Source: Verrucomicrobiota bacterium (GTDB taxonomy: Bacteria > Verrucomicrobiota > Verrucomicrobiae > Limisphaerales > UBA11358). From it: 30,461 nt of DNA. A program made the position numbers and the translations under genes. Each line of letters begins with the position of its first letter. Within the stretch, counting starts at the first letter, position 1. The notes beneath the pieces are model-generated. The model worked only from the letters and a program-made list of their open reading frames with translations, was not told the DNA's origin and did not search any database. The stretch spans positions 1 through 30,461 of the forward strand of contig JACZKP010000192.1 in NCBI GenBank assembly GCA_014860005.1. The letters are read 5' to 3'. Positions 15,132 to 23,351 of this stretch are shown piece by piece.

Positions 15132-16780
15132 TCGCTTGTTGGCGCTTCTGCGGTTCGCCCGCTCGGGTGCATTTCACGATTTTCCAATTTGGGTTTTTGG
15201 CGCCATTGCAGCGCCCAGTCCAAGTCTTCCTGGCTCACTGCTTTGCCCCGTTGAAGCGCCAACAACTTGACGAGCTTGACCAATTGGCGAATGTCACGAC
15301 CAGACAGGTTGTGTTTCTGGGCGAACCGTTCGTAGGTGGTTTCAGGTGCGTCGACTTTCTGTATGGCGCTCTGGATGCGGAAGAGCTCGGCACGTTCCTT
15401 CGCGTCGGGGTAACGGTATTCGAGGTGGACGAGCGCGCGGGAATTGACGGCATCGTCGATGGTCGTCCCCATGTTGGTCGTGAGGAAGCAAACGCCAGTG
15501 AGGTTTTCGAGCAACCGGAGGAAGACACCCACGATCGCGTTCTGAACGATGTCACCTCCGCGAGCGTGTACGAACACGTCCGCTTCGTTGATCAGCAGAA
15601 CGGCATTCCAACGGCGGGCCCGCAGGAGAGCGTCCCGCAGATTCTCCTCCACTTCCGGCGGGCTGATTCCGAGTTGGGAGCATTGCAGCTCGTACAGCGG
15701 CCGGTAGTTCTGTTCGGCGAAAACCTGTGCGGTCAGCGTCTTGCCCAAGCCCGGATCACCCTTGAGCAGGATCAGGCACCCGCCGGCCTTGCCGGAAATC
15801 ACATCGCGATCCTGGAGCCGCAGGGCTTGTCGCAAGACATTGAGCAGTTTGCGCGTCTCCTGCGGAATCACCAGATACCGGTCGATGTCATTCTGATATT
15901 GGTGCGGCTTGAGGTCCGTGATGTGAGCGATTACCTCCACATGACCGACGAGGTCGTACGCGTACACCAGTGGATGAAGCGGCATCTCCACTTCTATGCC
16001 TTCCTCATGCCACTGGGACACGTCTGCGATCCGCTCCGGCTCGTCGTCCTTCAGATTGTGGAGATGATCCATGACCACCAATCCGGGAAGATCGACGTCC
16101 TCCGGGAGACGGTAGGCCTCGGGCTTCCAACTGTTCTCCGAGTCGCTGGTTTGCACCCACCCGTTGACGACAAATTGGTCTCCGGTCTGGGAATGAAATT
16201 TCTCGTACGTTTCCTGGTGCTGGTGGTGTTCGCGCCAAAGCTCCTCGGTTTCCAGACGAATTCCAGATGCGTCGAGAATCTGAGAGAGGTTCTTACCGCG
16301 GAGGTCACGGTTGTACAGGTCGACAGTGACCTCCTTGCGCTGGCCCAGTCGCCACGCAATCAACGTGAGCCGCACGTGCGGCGTGGAGTATCTTCCTCCG
16401 GTTTCCTCATTCACACCCTCCACGACGTAGGGCAACCAGTGATGCAGCTCTTTATTGAAGCGGAACACCCAGCCGTGCGGCAGTTGACGCAGACAAAGCA
16501 GCAGGGCTTCCTTGAGCGCGCCCACGGATTTGATTTTGTTGAGCAGAGGGTCCGCCTGGATCTCAATCAGACTTCTCAGTTGCCGCTTGAGCTTGCTGAC
16601 CTCCTTGGACGGCTGTTCCTGCTTCTGGCAAGCCTCCAGCAACGTGGCATGATCCTGCTGCGAGAGGAATTGGTGCCCGACCTCAACGTGGGGTTGCTGA
16701 GTGCGCCTGGCGATGTCCAGCAAATCTCTCTTTTCCAGTTTGAGGCCCTTGAACAGGTGAAGTGGAATTTGCAGTTTCAT
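15128..16780 (-). CDS. AAA+ ATPase with large N-terminal domain and altered Walker B
   Basis: A 550-aa protein. The N-terminal 300 residues are an unrecognised domain with a Gln/Glu-rich helical part (about 25-100), then a beta-rich part. The C-terminal AAA module has Walker A GDPGLGKT (341-348). Walker B reads AVLLINEADVF, with Asn replacing the usual first acidic residue but keeping the Glu. It then has sensor-like FLTTN and DDAVNSR with the putative arginine finger, and a helical lid (NLSGRDIRQLVKLVKLL). I preferred ATG 16780 to GTG 16783 one codon earlier. Its role is probably ATP-driven remodelling; the Asn may slow hydrolysis. It forms a 4-nt overlap with the ParB-like gene downstream. 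Confidence 0.88.
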   Translation of the reverse strand: MKLQIPLHLFKGLKLEKRDLLDIARRTQQPHVEVGHQFLSQQDHATLLEACQKQEQPSKEVSKLKRQLRSLIEIQADPLLNKIKSVGALKEALLLCLRQLPHGWVFRFNKELHHWLPYVVEGVNEETGGRYSTPHVRLTLIAWRLGQRKEVTVDLYNRDLRGKNLSQILDASGIRLETEELWREHHQHQETYEKFHSQTGDQFVVNGWVQTSDSENSWKPEAYRLPEDVDLPGLVVMDHLHNLKDDEPERIADVSQWHEEGIEVEMPLHPLVYAYDLVGHVEVIAHITDLKPHQYQNDIDRYLVIPQETRKLLNVLRQALRLQDRDVISGKAGGCLILLKGDPGLGKTLTAQVFAEQNYRPLYELQCSQLGISPPEVEENLRDALLRARRWNAVLLINEADVFVHARGGDIVQNAIVGVFLRLLENLTGVCFLTTNMGTTIDDAVNSRALVHLEYRYPDAKERAELFRIQSAIQKVDAPETTYERFAQKHNLSGRDIRQLVKLVKLLALQRGKAVSQEDLDWALQWRQKPKLENREMHPSGRTAEAPTSE

Positions 16781-16807
16781 CACGTTTGTTTTTCTGGCGG
16801 TCCAATC

Positions 16808-17188
16808 CTAACTCCGACCCCAGAGCCGCAGACGCTTCAAGGCGCTCCAGACATGTTTGAGAATGCTTATTCGCGCGGGCACGCTATAAACGCGAATGAA
16901 TCCGTCGTGGACTTCCTCCAACTGAAAACTGTGACCTGCGGCGCGAATGCGGAAGGTGTTAGTTAGTTTCCTTCGGCAGGCCGTGCAATGCGCCCAAGCT
17001 CTTACGGAAGCCACGTCCTTGGGAAAAATCGAAACTGACACGCGAATTTCGCGAACCTCCCGCCGGCAATCAGGGCAAACCATTGTCAGGCTGTCCAGCC
17101 GCTGCCCGTTCGGGAATTTTATCGGGAGCACCTGACTCAGTGGAGGCCAGTTGTCCGCGTCCTGGTACTGGTGAGAGAGCGCCGTCAT
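16808..17188 (-). CDS. Zinc-ribbon protein (126 aa)
   Basis: It starts at ATG 17188, overlapping the stop of the frameshifted gene upstream by 4 nt. Four Cys in two CxxC pairs (VCPDCR about residue 36, HCTACR about residue 67) suggest a zinc ribbon. Between them lies a beta-rich stretch (VREIRVSVSIFP). The C-terminus is basic (ALKRLRLWGRS). Its function is unknown; such ribbons often contact nucleic acid or partner proteins. Confidence 0.7.
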   Translation of the reverse strand: MTALSHQYQDADNWPPLSQVLPIKFPNGQRLDSLTMVCPDCRREVREIRVSVSIFPKDVASVRAWAHCTACRRKLTNTFRIRAAGHSFQLEEVHDGFIRVYSVPARISILKHVWSALKRLRLWGRS

Positions 17189-17440
17189 CGTTTCTGGCGT
17201 CTGGCCTGCGTGGCTCGCTTGACCTGGTCTTCGCGCCACACCTTGTGCTGCGAACACACGAACAAGCGTTCGGCTCTTTCGGTTTTGGTTACCTGGGTGT
17301 TCCAATCGACATCGGTTTCCCCCCAGGAACTCCACTTTGAGTCGTCCATTCTTGGCGAGGGCGACATCGGCGCGAGCAACACCCTCAATCACTTCAAGCG
17401 TACCGATGATCTCATTGCCTTCAGGCGATATTGCCTTCAT
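17185..17440 (-). CDS. Small conserved protein, interrupted by a 1-nt frameshift
   Basis: The start at ATG 17438-17440 gives MKAISPEGNEIIGTLEVI and a protein-like run. After a six-base homopolymer (C run at 17319-17324, G on the coding strand) the sensible continuation is in another frame: ETDVDWNTQVT, then RLFVCSQHKVW. Removing one G yields an 84-aa protein whose stop overlaps the next gene's start by 4 nt, exactly as elsewhere in this cluster. The uncorrected frame would instead run on to fuse with the zinc-ribbon gene. The ending with Cys and Trp resembles small proteins common in such bacteria; the function is unknown. Confidence 0.65.
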
Positions 17441-17455
17441 CTGCTTTTCGTTTCG

Positions 17456-18964
17456 TCAGGTTTTGAGGAGCTTCCAATCGAGGAACTCACGGTTCTCGTA
17501 GAGTTTGCGGATGGTTGCGGCACAGTTGACTTGGGCTTGAACCAGGTTCAGCGGTGGATCCTTTTGATCGAGCAGCGAGTATCGCGCGTGTTCCGGCTTG
17601 AAGCACTCCAACGCGTCCCGGATCCGGTAAGGGGGGCGGCCTCTTTGCGCGAGTGCGATGATTTCTTCACGCGTTGGACCCCACAAAGGCGCCAGCCGGT
17701 GGGCAAAGTAAAAATAGAGGCTGGCAAGCCAGACGTTGTCGGCCGGCTCGCGATCTCCGCAGGACTGAATCCCGCGCCGGAGATATTCGAGGAATCCTGC
17801 CGCCAGTCCAAATGGATCCTCCTCAGGAGACACCTCCATCAGGCCCTGCACCTCCGCTTTGGGCAGCAGGTGACGGCAAGTGCTCCATACTTCGGGTGGA
17901 AAACTCATTTGGGCGGCGGGAACACAGTATTGCGCTTTGACGGCATCAGCAGCGAGTGGCGCCACAACGTTCCACACGGTACTGAACCCGTTTTCATCCA
18001 ATAGCAGCCATTGCTTGGCATTCAACGGTACCACTTCGGTGATTTCACAGAACCCGGGCCACCGGCCCTGGGTCAGTCGGCAGTGCTGCAGAGCATCCTT
18101 CACGTCTTGCATTCGCTGGCGCAGGCGATTCTCCACGTTGGCCGGCAGTCCCATCTTCTTCAGGAAAACCGGGCTCTTGGAGGCCTTATGGTAACGGGGA
18201 AATGAGTGATCGAGATCGCGTGACCGGAATTGTTGCTCACCGTGGCTTGCCTTTCTGTCTGGGATGCAGTCCACGAGAGGCTTGTCCAGATCTTCGCGGT
18301 CGCGGAAGAGGTATTCCGCGTCCCGGTGCTCCACCAGAACCGGGAAACGCAACAGCAGTTCGCGAACCGGCGTGTGATAAAGTCCCATGTGCTGGTCGGT
18401 GCGCGCCCCCTGAATCCTTTTCTCCAGTGCCGCCAGTGTCTGGTTCCAACCCCGGACGGCAACGTGGCGAGCTGCGCGCAGTGCCTCAAAGTTTTCAATC
18501 ACCCACGGCAAAGAACGCTCGGCAACGACGATGTGTGGTCCCTCGCACGTCTCGTTGTTCGGCAGCCGATTTAACAGCGTCGTTTCGGGTGTCAGAAGGT
18601 AGGAACCTTGCACCGCGCGGTTGATGTCAGAACCGCCCGAACCCAACTCGGCGAGAAAATAGAACGTCGTGGCATTCCCCAGGATTAACAAGGTGACCTG
18701 TCTGGCGTCGGGAAACGCGCTCCGGTTTGGCGGTAACGATCTGGCATGAAGAATCCGAACTGCAATCATCCGGTTTTCAGGAGCCGAAGTGATTTCCAAC
18801 GGCGACCCGGCGTCGGCGGCGAATTGCCCAAGCAACTTTTGCAGGTCAGGGAACCGCTCCAATACAGCCTGCAAGTCGGGCGATACACTTTTGCCGTGTG
18901 CGGCCAGGCGGCGCTGGCGCAACTGAGCTTGGATTTCCAGCGCATCATTCAGGCAGAGGCTCAT
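17456..18964 (-). CDS. Large unknown protein (502 aa)
   Basis: Not recognised despite its size. It is a soluble, mixed alpha-beta protein with no signal peptide, membrane helix or P-loop. Visible parts: a helical N-terminus (ALEIQAQLRQRRLAAHG), a hydrophobic core strand region (VTLLILGNATTFYFLAELG), a charged middle (DLDHSFPRYHKASKSPVF), and a C-terminal helical domain rich in Tyr/Phe (VWLASLYFYFAHRLAPLWG). It lies 15 bp from both neighbours in the cluster. It may be the cluster's main uncharacterised subunit and is a good candidate for structure prediction. Confidence 0.75.
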   Translation of the reverse strand: MSLCLNDALEIQAQLRQRRLAAHGKSVSPDLQAVLERFPDLQKLLGQFAADAGSPLEITSAPENRMIAVRILHARSLPPNRSAFPDARQVTLLILGNATTFYFLAELGSGGSDINRAVQGSYLLTPETTLLNRLPNNETCEGPHIVVAERSLPWVIENFEALRAARHVAVRGWNQTLAALEKRIQGARTDQHMGLYHTPVRELLLRFPVLVEHRDAEYLFRDREDLDKPLVDCIPDRKASHGEQQFRSRDLDHSFPRYHKASKSPVFLKKMGLPANVENRLRQRMQDVKDALQHCRLTQGRWPGFCEITEVVPLNAKQWLLLDENGFSTVWNVVAPLAADAVKAQYCVPAAQMSFPPEVWSTCRHLLPKAEVQGLMEVSPEEDPFGLAAGFLEYLRRGIQSCGDREPADNVWLASLYFYFAHRLAPLWGPTREEIIALAQRGRPPYRIRDALECFKPEHARYSLLDQKDPPLNLVQAQVNCAATIRKLYENREFLDWKLLKT

Positions 18965-18979
18965 GGCTGGATTACGATG

Positions 18980-19474
18980 CTAGCTTTCGATGATCAGGCC
19001 CTTGAGTGTGATCCGCTTCCCACCGGCGCTGAAGAATTCCGTCGCCGATACGACCTCCTCATCTCTGGCCCACCAGACCGCATCACTGAGGAGGATATCC
19101 TGCGCCTGCCGCTCCACCCGAATCCGGCAGACGGGTTCCAGATTCTTGCGGCTGACCAAACGATAAGTGAATCGGTCGCAACCGGGCATCCGGGCCACCG
19201 CGAATTCGGGATGATCTTTGTAGCGCGCCAGTTCCGCAGGCACTTCTTTCGGGACGATGACGACGCGCAAGGCGTCGGAATCTTCAAACGGGGAGAGCTT
19301 GAACGCCTTGCCCTTTTTGTCAGCGGCCATGAAATCCAATGGGTGGCCGTGCTCATTCTCAATACCGATGCTGACGATAGTGAGCGTTTCACGCAGCGAG
19401 CGACTGCGTTTTCGACGCACCACGACAACGGTGTCGCCTTTCTGGCAGTTGAATTGCGTTGCGGTCCTCTTCAC
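18980..19474 (-). CDS. Unknown basic 164-aa protein
   Basis: Not recognised. GTG start at 19474. It is beta-rich: GDTVVVVRRKRSRSLRETLTIVSIG at the N-terminus, then alternating strands (ALRVVIVPKEVP) and a C-terminal VVSATEFFSAGGKRITLKGLII. It has two Cys but no clear metal site. The basic strand-rich character would suit an RNA- or DNA-binding small-barrel protein, but that is only an impression. Confidence 0.65.
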   Translation of the reverse strand: MKRTATQFNCQKGDTVVVVRRKRSRSLRETLTIVSIGIENEHGHPLDFMAADKKGKAFKLSPFEDSDALRVVIVPKEVPAELARYKDHPEFAVARMPGCDRFTYRLVSRKNLEPVCRIRVERQAQDILLSDAVWWARDEEVVSATEFFSAGGKRITLKGLIIES

Positions 19475-19530
19475 GCCTTCTGTTTGGCGTGCAACTCGAA
19501 TGCAGAACGCGGGTTGGATTCACGGCGACT

Positions 19531-19920
19531 TCAGATGAGGACTGGCCGAACGAACACTGCCGAACCCTTTTTCACGAACGTGAGCCGAACCTCCATTCCG
19601 TCCGGCCCCACCTTGATCTGGCCGGTGGCAATGCCACGGAACAACTCTCCCAGTTCGTGCGTGGACATGAAATAGACGTAAGGCTTGTCGGGTTCGGTGT
19701 CCTCGAATGTGATGAGCGCGCAGGAACTCCCGCGACAGGCGTAGCTGTACTTGATGCGGGCGGAGAATTCGATGTTTTCCCGGGCAACGGCGCCTTTCGG
19801 AAGACAGGGAGACTTGCGCGAAATCCCGCCCGTGTAGATGGCGTTGACCTGGGTGCCCGTTTGATGTGGCACGAAGTAAACCTGCCAACCTTTGGCTGGG
19901 CGCTTTACAACATCGTGCAT
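19531..19920 (-). CDS. Unknown 129-aa protein
   Basis: Not recognised. ATG 19920. It has alternating strands (WQVYFVPHQTGTQVNAIYTGG) and a central SYACRGSSCALITFEDTE with two Cys. It ends in a beta-rich segment (EVRLTFVKKGSAVFVRPVLI). It is separated from its neighbours by about 56 and 78 bp, looser spacing than most of the cluster, but on the same strand. Confidence 0.65.
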   Translation of the reverse strand: MHDVVKRPAKGWQVYFVPHQTGTQVNAIYTGGISRKSPCLPKGAVARENIEFSARIKYSYACRGSSCALITFEDTEPDKPYVYFMSTHELGELFRGIATGQIKVGPDGMEVRLTFVKKGSAVFVRPVLI

Positions 19921-19998
19921 GGGTTTGATGGTTATTGGGAGAGCCGCCTCCCCTTCTCACAGAAAAATCTCTCTCAACCCCGAGAGGCTGGCCGCGCG

Positions 19999-20271
19999 CT
20001 AGAGCGAGGCCAATTCCTGCTTCAAAGCTTCGCGGGTGCTCGGACTGTTCTTAAGAATCTCGCGGATCAAGTCGAGCAACACGCGAGAGTCCTTGGGAAG
20101 ATCGATATTGCATCGTGCGGCTTCGCAGCGCGAATTCTGCGGCGTGAGCGTGATCCTTTGCCGAAAACTGTCCACGAAGATGCCGATCGTAATGAACGTG
20201 CCGTTCCGGCCCAGAGACCTGGTCGTCGTGCCGGGCGGAAACTTCACCAATCCGTACGCTGGGTCGCTCAT
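19999..20271 (-). CDS. Unknown 90-aa protein
   Basis: Not recognised. The ATG at 20271 overlaps the preceding stop by 4 nt. Its N-terminal half is beta-rich (FITIGIFVDSFRQRITL), followed by two Cys and a C-terminal helix (SRVLLDLIREILKN). Linked by overlaps to the 88-aa gene and the ligase gene, it belongs to the same translational unit as the ligase. Confidence 0.62.
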   Translation of the reverse strand: MSDPAYGLVKFPPGTTTRSLGRNGTFITIGIFVDSFRQRITLTPQNSRCEAARCNIDLPKDSRVLLDLIREILKNSPSTREALKQELASL

Positions 20272-20534
20272 GTCATGTGGTTGGAAATGGCATCCAGCGC
20301 CGCGCCAATACCAGCGATGTAACGCGCGTCCTGCACGTCAATCCCGGCGCACGCGTGAGCCAGAACCAGACTTTCCAGCCCATTCACGGCCGAGTTGTAG
20401 TCTTGCCGATATTCCGCCTCGAAATCAGCATCGCGCTCAGTGATCTGAAGTGTGGACTGGACGGCGCCACCTCCTTCACTGTCCAGGTGCAGAGTAATGC
20501 AATCCTCACCGACCCGGATTTCGATTCGCTTCAC
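20268..20534 (-). CDS. Unknown 88-aa protein coupled to the DNA ligase gene
   Basis: Not recognised by name. The GTG start at 20534 overlaps the ligase stop by 4 nt (GTGA). It has a strand pair at the N-terminus (KRIEIRVGEDCITLHLD), then a helical half with SLVLAHACAGIDV and YIAGIGAALDAI. The close coupling suggests a partner or regulator of the ligase or its neighbours. Confidence 0.65.
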   Translation of the reverse strand: MKRIEIRVGEDCITLHLDSEGGGAVQSTLQITERDADFEAEYRQDYNSAVNGLESLVLAHACAGIDVQDARYIAGIGAALDAISNHMT

Positions 20535-22534
20535 GCGTTCGTTGTTTGGCCGGCTTGCGATCCGTCGAGCAACGCCAGGAGTTCCGGCTCCGAGATCACG
20601 GGCATATTCATCTTCCGGGCCTTCTGCAGTTTGCTCGAACCGGAATCGGGATCGGCCGCCACCAGGTGCGTGACCTCCTTGCTAAACGTGTCGGTGTAGT
20701 CGTACCCCTTGGCGCGAATGAGCTTCTCGAAATAGCTTTTCGGCTGCGACAAGGACCCTGTTATGCAAAACCGGAATGCGCCGGCCTTGGCTGGCGCCGA
20801 CGTATCGGCGCCGATGATCTCCACTCCGGCCTCGAGGAGTTTCTCGATGAGAGGTTTTTGCGCCAGCAGGTCCTCCTGTAATCTGCGCCCGGTGTTGGGC
20901 AAGCCGGCGGGTTCCGCAAGCCGGATAAGTTTGTCAGACAGCCAATCGGCAAGCGTATCGAATTCGCCAGGGACCGCTCGCTGAATCAATGCCACGCGTC
21001 GCTTGCCAAGGCCGAAGATGCCCAACGAACCCAAAAACTGGCTCAAGGTCAGACGACGTCGCTTCTCAACTTCCGCGAGGAACTTGTCGGCGCGCTTTTC
21101 GCCAAGCCGCACGGCGCCGTTGAGTTTGAGGGACGCAAGTTGATCGCGCCGTGCCCGGAGCGTGTACAGGTCGGCGGCATCTTTGACGCCGAGGTCCTTG
21201 ATCAGAGTCTGAATGAGATTCTCGCCGATGCCGAGAATGTCCAGGGACGAAAGGAAGCGGTTGATTTTTCCCGCAAGCTTCGCGGGGCAATCGGCATTGA
21301 GGCAGTAGAGGACCGTGCTTTCGTCCCCGGAAACGTTGCTGCGGCGTTTCACCTCTCCAGCGCAGGAGGGACAACACTTCGGTTCCGGGATGCTGCCCGA
21401 GTCTTTCGCTTTTGCGACAACCTCCATAATTCTTGGAATTATGTCGCCGGCCTTGATGACTCGAACCTTGTCGCCGATCCCGACATTGAGTTGTCGGATG
21501 TTGTCCCAGTTGCAGAGGGTGGCATTGGTGACGGTGGTTCCTCCGATCTGAACAGGATCGAAATACGCCGTCGGCACGATTGCTCCGGTGTGTCCAACGC
21601 TGATCGTGACGCCTCGAATGCACGACAACGCGCCTTCGGCTTCGAATTTGAGAGCGACCTGTCCCTTGGGACGCTGGTCGGTTTCACCGAGTGCGAGTTG
21701 TTCGGAGATGCTGTCGAGCTTCACCACGATGCCATCGATCCAGTAAGGCAGCGTGGGCCGTTCTGCCTGAGTTTTCTGATACCATTGCCAGACTTCTTCC
21801 TGCGTGCCCGTGAAAGTCGGCGCGCAGATGAATCCCATCTCGCGCATCAATTGGGTCTGCTCTGTTTCAGTGGCGCGCAACGGATGACCCTCCGAATCAA
21901 AGACGCGGAAGGCAAAAATCTGAAGCAGTTCCGATTGGTGACCGTTCTTTCTGCGCGCGATACCGACGCAACAATTGCGCGGGTTCGACAGCGCGTCGGG
22001 GTCAACTTGTTCCGACCATTCCTCGGTTGTCAGGATCACTTCACCACGCATGAAGCCGGTGAACGGAGTGTCGCCATTCCGGCATTGCACAGGAAGACCG
22101 CGAAACTTGAGCGCGTTGGCGGTGATGTCTTCGCCGATCAAACCATCGCCTCGTGAAATCGCGGCGACCAGCCGCCCATTTCGAAACTCGAATGAGAAAG
22201 AGCCGCCATCCATTTTGTAGGAAGCGTGCAGCCGCTTGCCTGTCGCGCCGATTCCCTTCACCCATTTCTGGAACTCGCCGAGATTGGTGGCTTTGGACAA
22301 AGAACCCATCGGGATCGTGTGCTCCCGTTTCTGGAGCAGCGTGCCTTGGATGCGCGCGCCGACACGCTTGAGCCGGTGATCGCTCGGATCGAGGCGTACG
22401 AGTTCGTCTTTCCAAGAGTCGTAAAGCGTGTCTTCGATATTGGCGCTGCCGTGCGTGTAGTACGCGTCATCGGCTTCGTCAATCAGGCGGCGCAACTCGG
22501 ACATGCGCGCGGTGGTCTTTTGGTGATCGTTCAC
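20531..22534 (-). CDS. ligA: NAD+-dependent DNA ligase (LigA-like), divergent accessory copy
   Basis: A 667-aa protein with the full LigA order. Domain Ia has a YY motif and DTLYD. The nucleotidyltransferase core carries KMDG (Lys107, the adenylation site), RGDGLIGEDITAN, RGEV, NPRN, DGIVVKLD and KFEAEG. An OB fold includes VGHTGAIVP, NATL and GDKVRVIKAGDIIPR. A four-Cys zinc finger (CPSC...CLNADC), helix-hairpin-helix repeats (LGIFGLGKRR) and a C-terminal BRCT domain (FCITGSLSQ... VTHLVA) follow. It seals nicks using NAD+. The core is intact but the motif before Lys reads ASYKMDG instead of ELKxDG, and NPRNCCVG replaces NPRNAAAG, so I take it as a specialised copy, not the housekeeping gene. 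The GTG 22534 start is uncertain; ATG ten codons later is possible. Confidence 0.95.
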   Translation of the reverse strand: MNDHQKTTARMSELRRLIDEADDAYYTHGSANIEDTLYDSWKDELVRLDPSDHRLKRVGARIQGTLLQKREHTIPMGSLSKATNLGEFQKWVKGIGATGKRLHASYKMDGGSFSFEFRNGRLVAAISRGDGLIGEDITANALKFRGLPVQCRNGDTPFTGFMRGEVILTTEEWSEQVDPDALSNPRNCCVGIARRKNGHQSELLQIFAFRVFDSEGHPLRATETEQTQLMREMGFICAPTFTGTQEEVWQWYQKTQAERPTLPYWIDGIVVKLDSISEQLALGETDQRPKGQVALKFEAEGALSCIRGVTISVGHTGAIVPTAYFDPVQIGGTTVTNATLCNWDNIRQLNVGIGDKVRVIKAGDIIPRIMEVVAKAKDSGSIPEPKCCPSCAGEVKRRSNVSGDESTVLYCLNADCPAKLAGKINRFLSSLDILGIGENLIQTLIKDLGVKDAADLYTLRARRDQLASLKLNGAVRLGEKRADKFLAEVEKRRRLTLSQFLGSLGIFGLGKRRVALIQRAVPGEFDTLADWLSDKLIRLAEPAGLPNTGRRLQEDLLAQKPLIEKLLEAGVEIIGADTSAPAKAGAFRFCITGSLSQPKSYFEKLIRAKGYDYTDTFSKEVTHLVAADPDSGSSKLQKARKMNMPVISEPELLALLDGSQAGQTTNA

Positions 22535-22571
22535 GTTGTCTTAGTTTGATGGGATTTTCTCGAGGCGAGAA

Positions 22572-23297
22572 TCAATTTTCGCCGCGCTTCATTATGTCCT
22601 GAATCGATTCCAGCAATTGGATCGCTTCAGGGAAGCTGGGGACGGAAACCGGTTGCCACACGTCCAGAGAAAGATCATTACCGTCCAGCAGGAAACGAAA
22701 GCCATTCCACGCGTAAATGTAGGAGGCGGAGAGCGACAACTCATGGCCGAATTGGGCGCTGTACTTCCGGTTCCAATCGTCCACAATGCTGCTCCACGTG
22801 CGTTGCGGCTGGCTTTGCTGGCGCAACCGGTTGAGTTCGCTGACGATTGTCTTCGGATTCGCATCGAGTTGATACGTTCTGACTGCGGCGAATTTGTGCA
22901 GTTGATTGAAGCTGGGTGGCCGAGGGATGATTTCGAGCCGTTCGCTGCTGGCTTCGTAAACCAGCACCGGGCTTCCGGGATAACGGCCCGCGATCAGGGC
23001 CAATTGTTTCGTAGCCCAGTTGAGACGTGGCGCAAGCCTGGCCACCCGTGCAAGAAGGTCCATTGCCGCAACGACTTTTGCCGGATTGCCTGCCGAGTTG
23101 AACGCGATCTTTGGGCCGCTGCCGGGTCGGATCTCGAAGTGCGCTCCGTAATGATAGACACTCGGCGTGATGGACAGGCTGTGGCCGCTCCTTTGCACTT
23201 GAAGGGTCTTCCCGGGCGGACTGCTGTTAGGAACGCTCCTCTCGGCAAAAGCGATCTGGGCCGTGCGCAAAAGGGCTTTGAGCTTTTCCAAGTCCAC
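22572..23297 (-). CDS. Unknown 241-aa protein upstream of the ligase gene
   Basis: Not recognised. The GTG start at 23297 is 54 bp from the divergent plus-strand gene. It has a helical N-terminus (LEKLKALLRTAQIAF), a beta-rich section (HSLSITPSVYHYGAHFEI), then helices and a C-terminal part rich in aromatic residues (YIYAWNGFRFLLDGNDLSLDVWQPV). No catalytic motif is visible. It lies 37 bp before the ligase gene on the same strand and is probably the first gene of that transcript. Confidence 0.7.
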   Translation of the reverse strand: MDLEKLKALLRTAQIAFAERSVPNSSPPGKTLQVQRSGHSLSITPSVYHYGAHFEIRPGSGPKIAFNSAGNPAKVVAAMDLLARVARLAPRLNWATKQLALIAGRYPGSPVLVYEASSERLEIIPRPPSFNQLHKFAAVRTYQLDANPKTIVSELNRLRQQSQPQRTWSSIVDDWNRKYSAQFGHELSLSASYIYAWNGFRFLLDGNDLSLDVWQPVSVPSFPEAIQLLESIQDIMKRGEN

Positions 23298-23351
23298 ACT
23301 TTTTCGTTTGGCATCCTACGCATGCACTCCCGTTCCGCCCTACAATGGGGT
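23298..23351. promoter_or_regulatory. Divergent promoter interval
   Basis: This is the only divergent gap inside the large cluster, so it must hold promoters for both directions unless the minus genes are read through. For the plus gene, a good -10-like TACAAT (23341-23346) ends 5 nt before the ATG at 23352, which would give a leaderless or nearly leaderless transcript. No good -35 at 17 bp is seen. Confidence 0.4.

Noticed and set aside
15107..16966. 619-codon plus-strand open frame
   Set aside because: It is antisense to the AAA ATPase gene; its composition is typical of a shadow, while the minus strand shows Walker A and other AAA motifs.
16808..17440. A single 210-aa gene covering both readings
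   Set aside because: The middle of that frame is not protein-like. Correcting one G gives two sensible genes joined by a 4-nt overlap.
21140..22156. 338-codon plus-strand open frame
   Set aside because: It lies opposite the DNA ligase, whose motifs are unambiguous on the minus strand.
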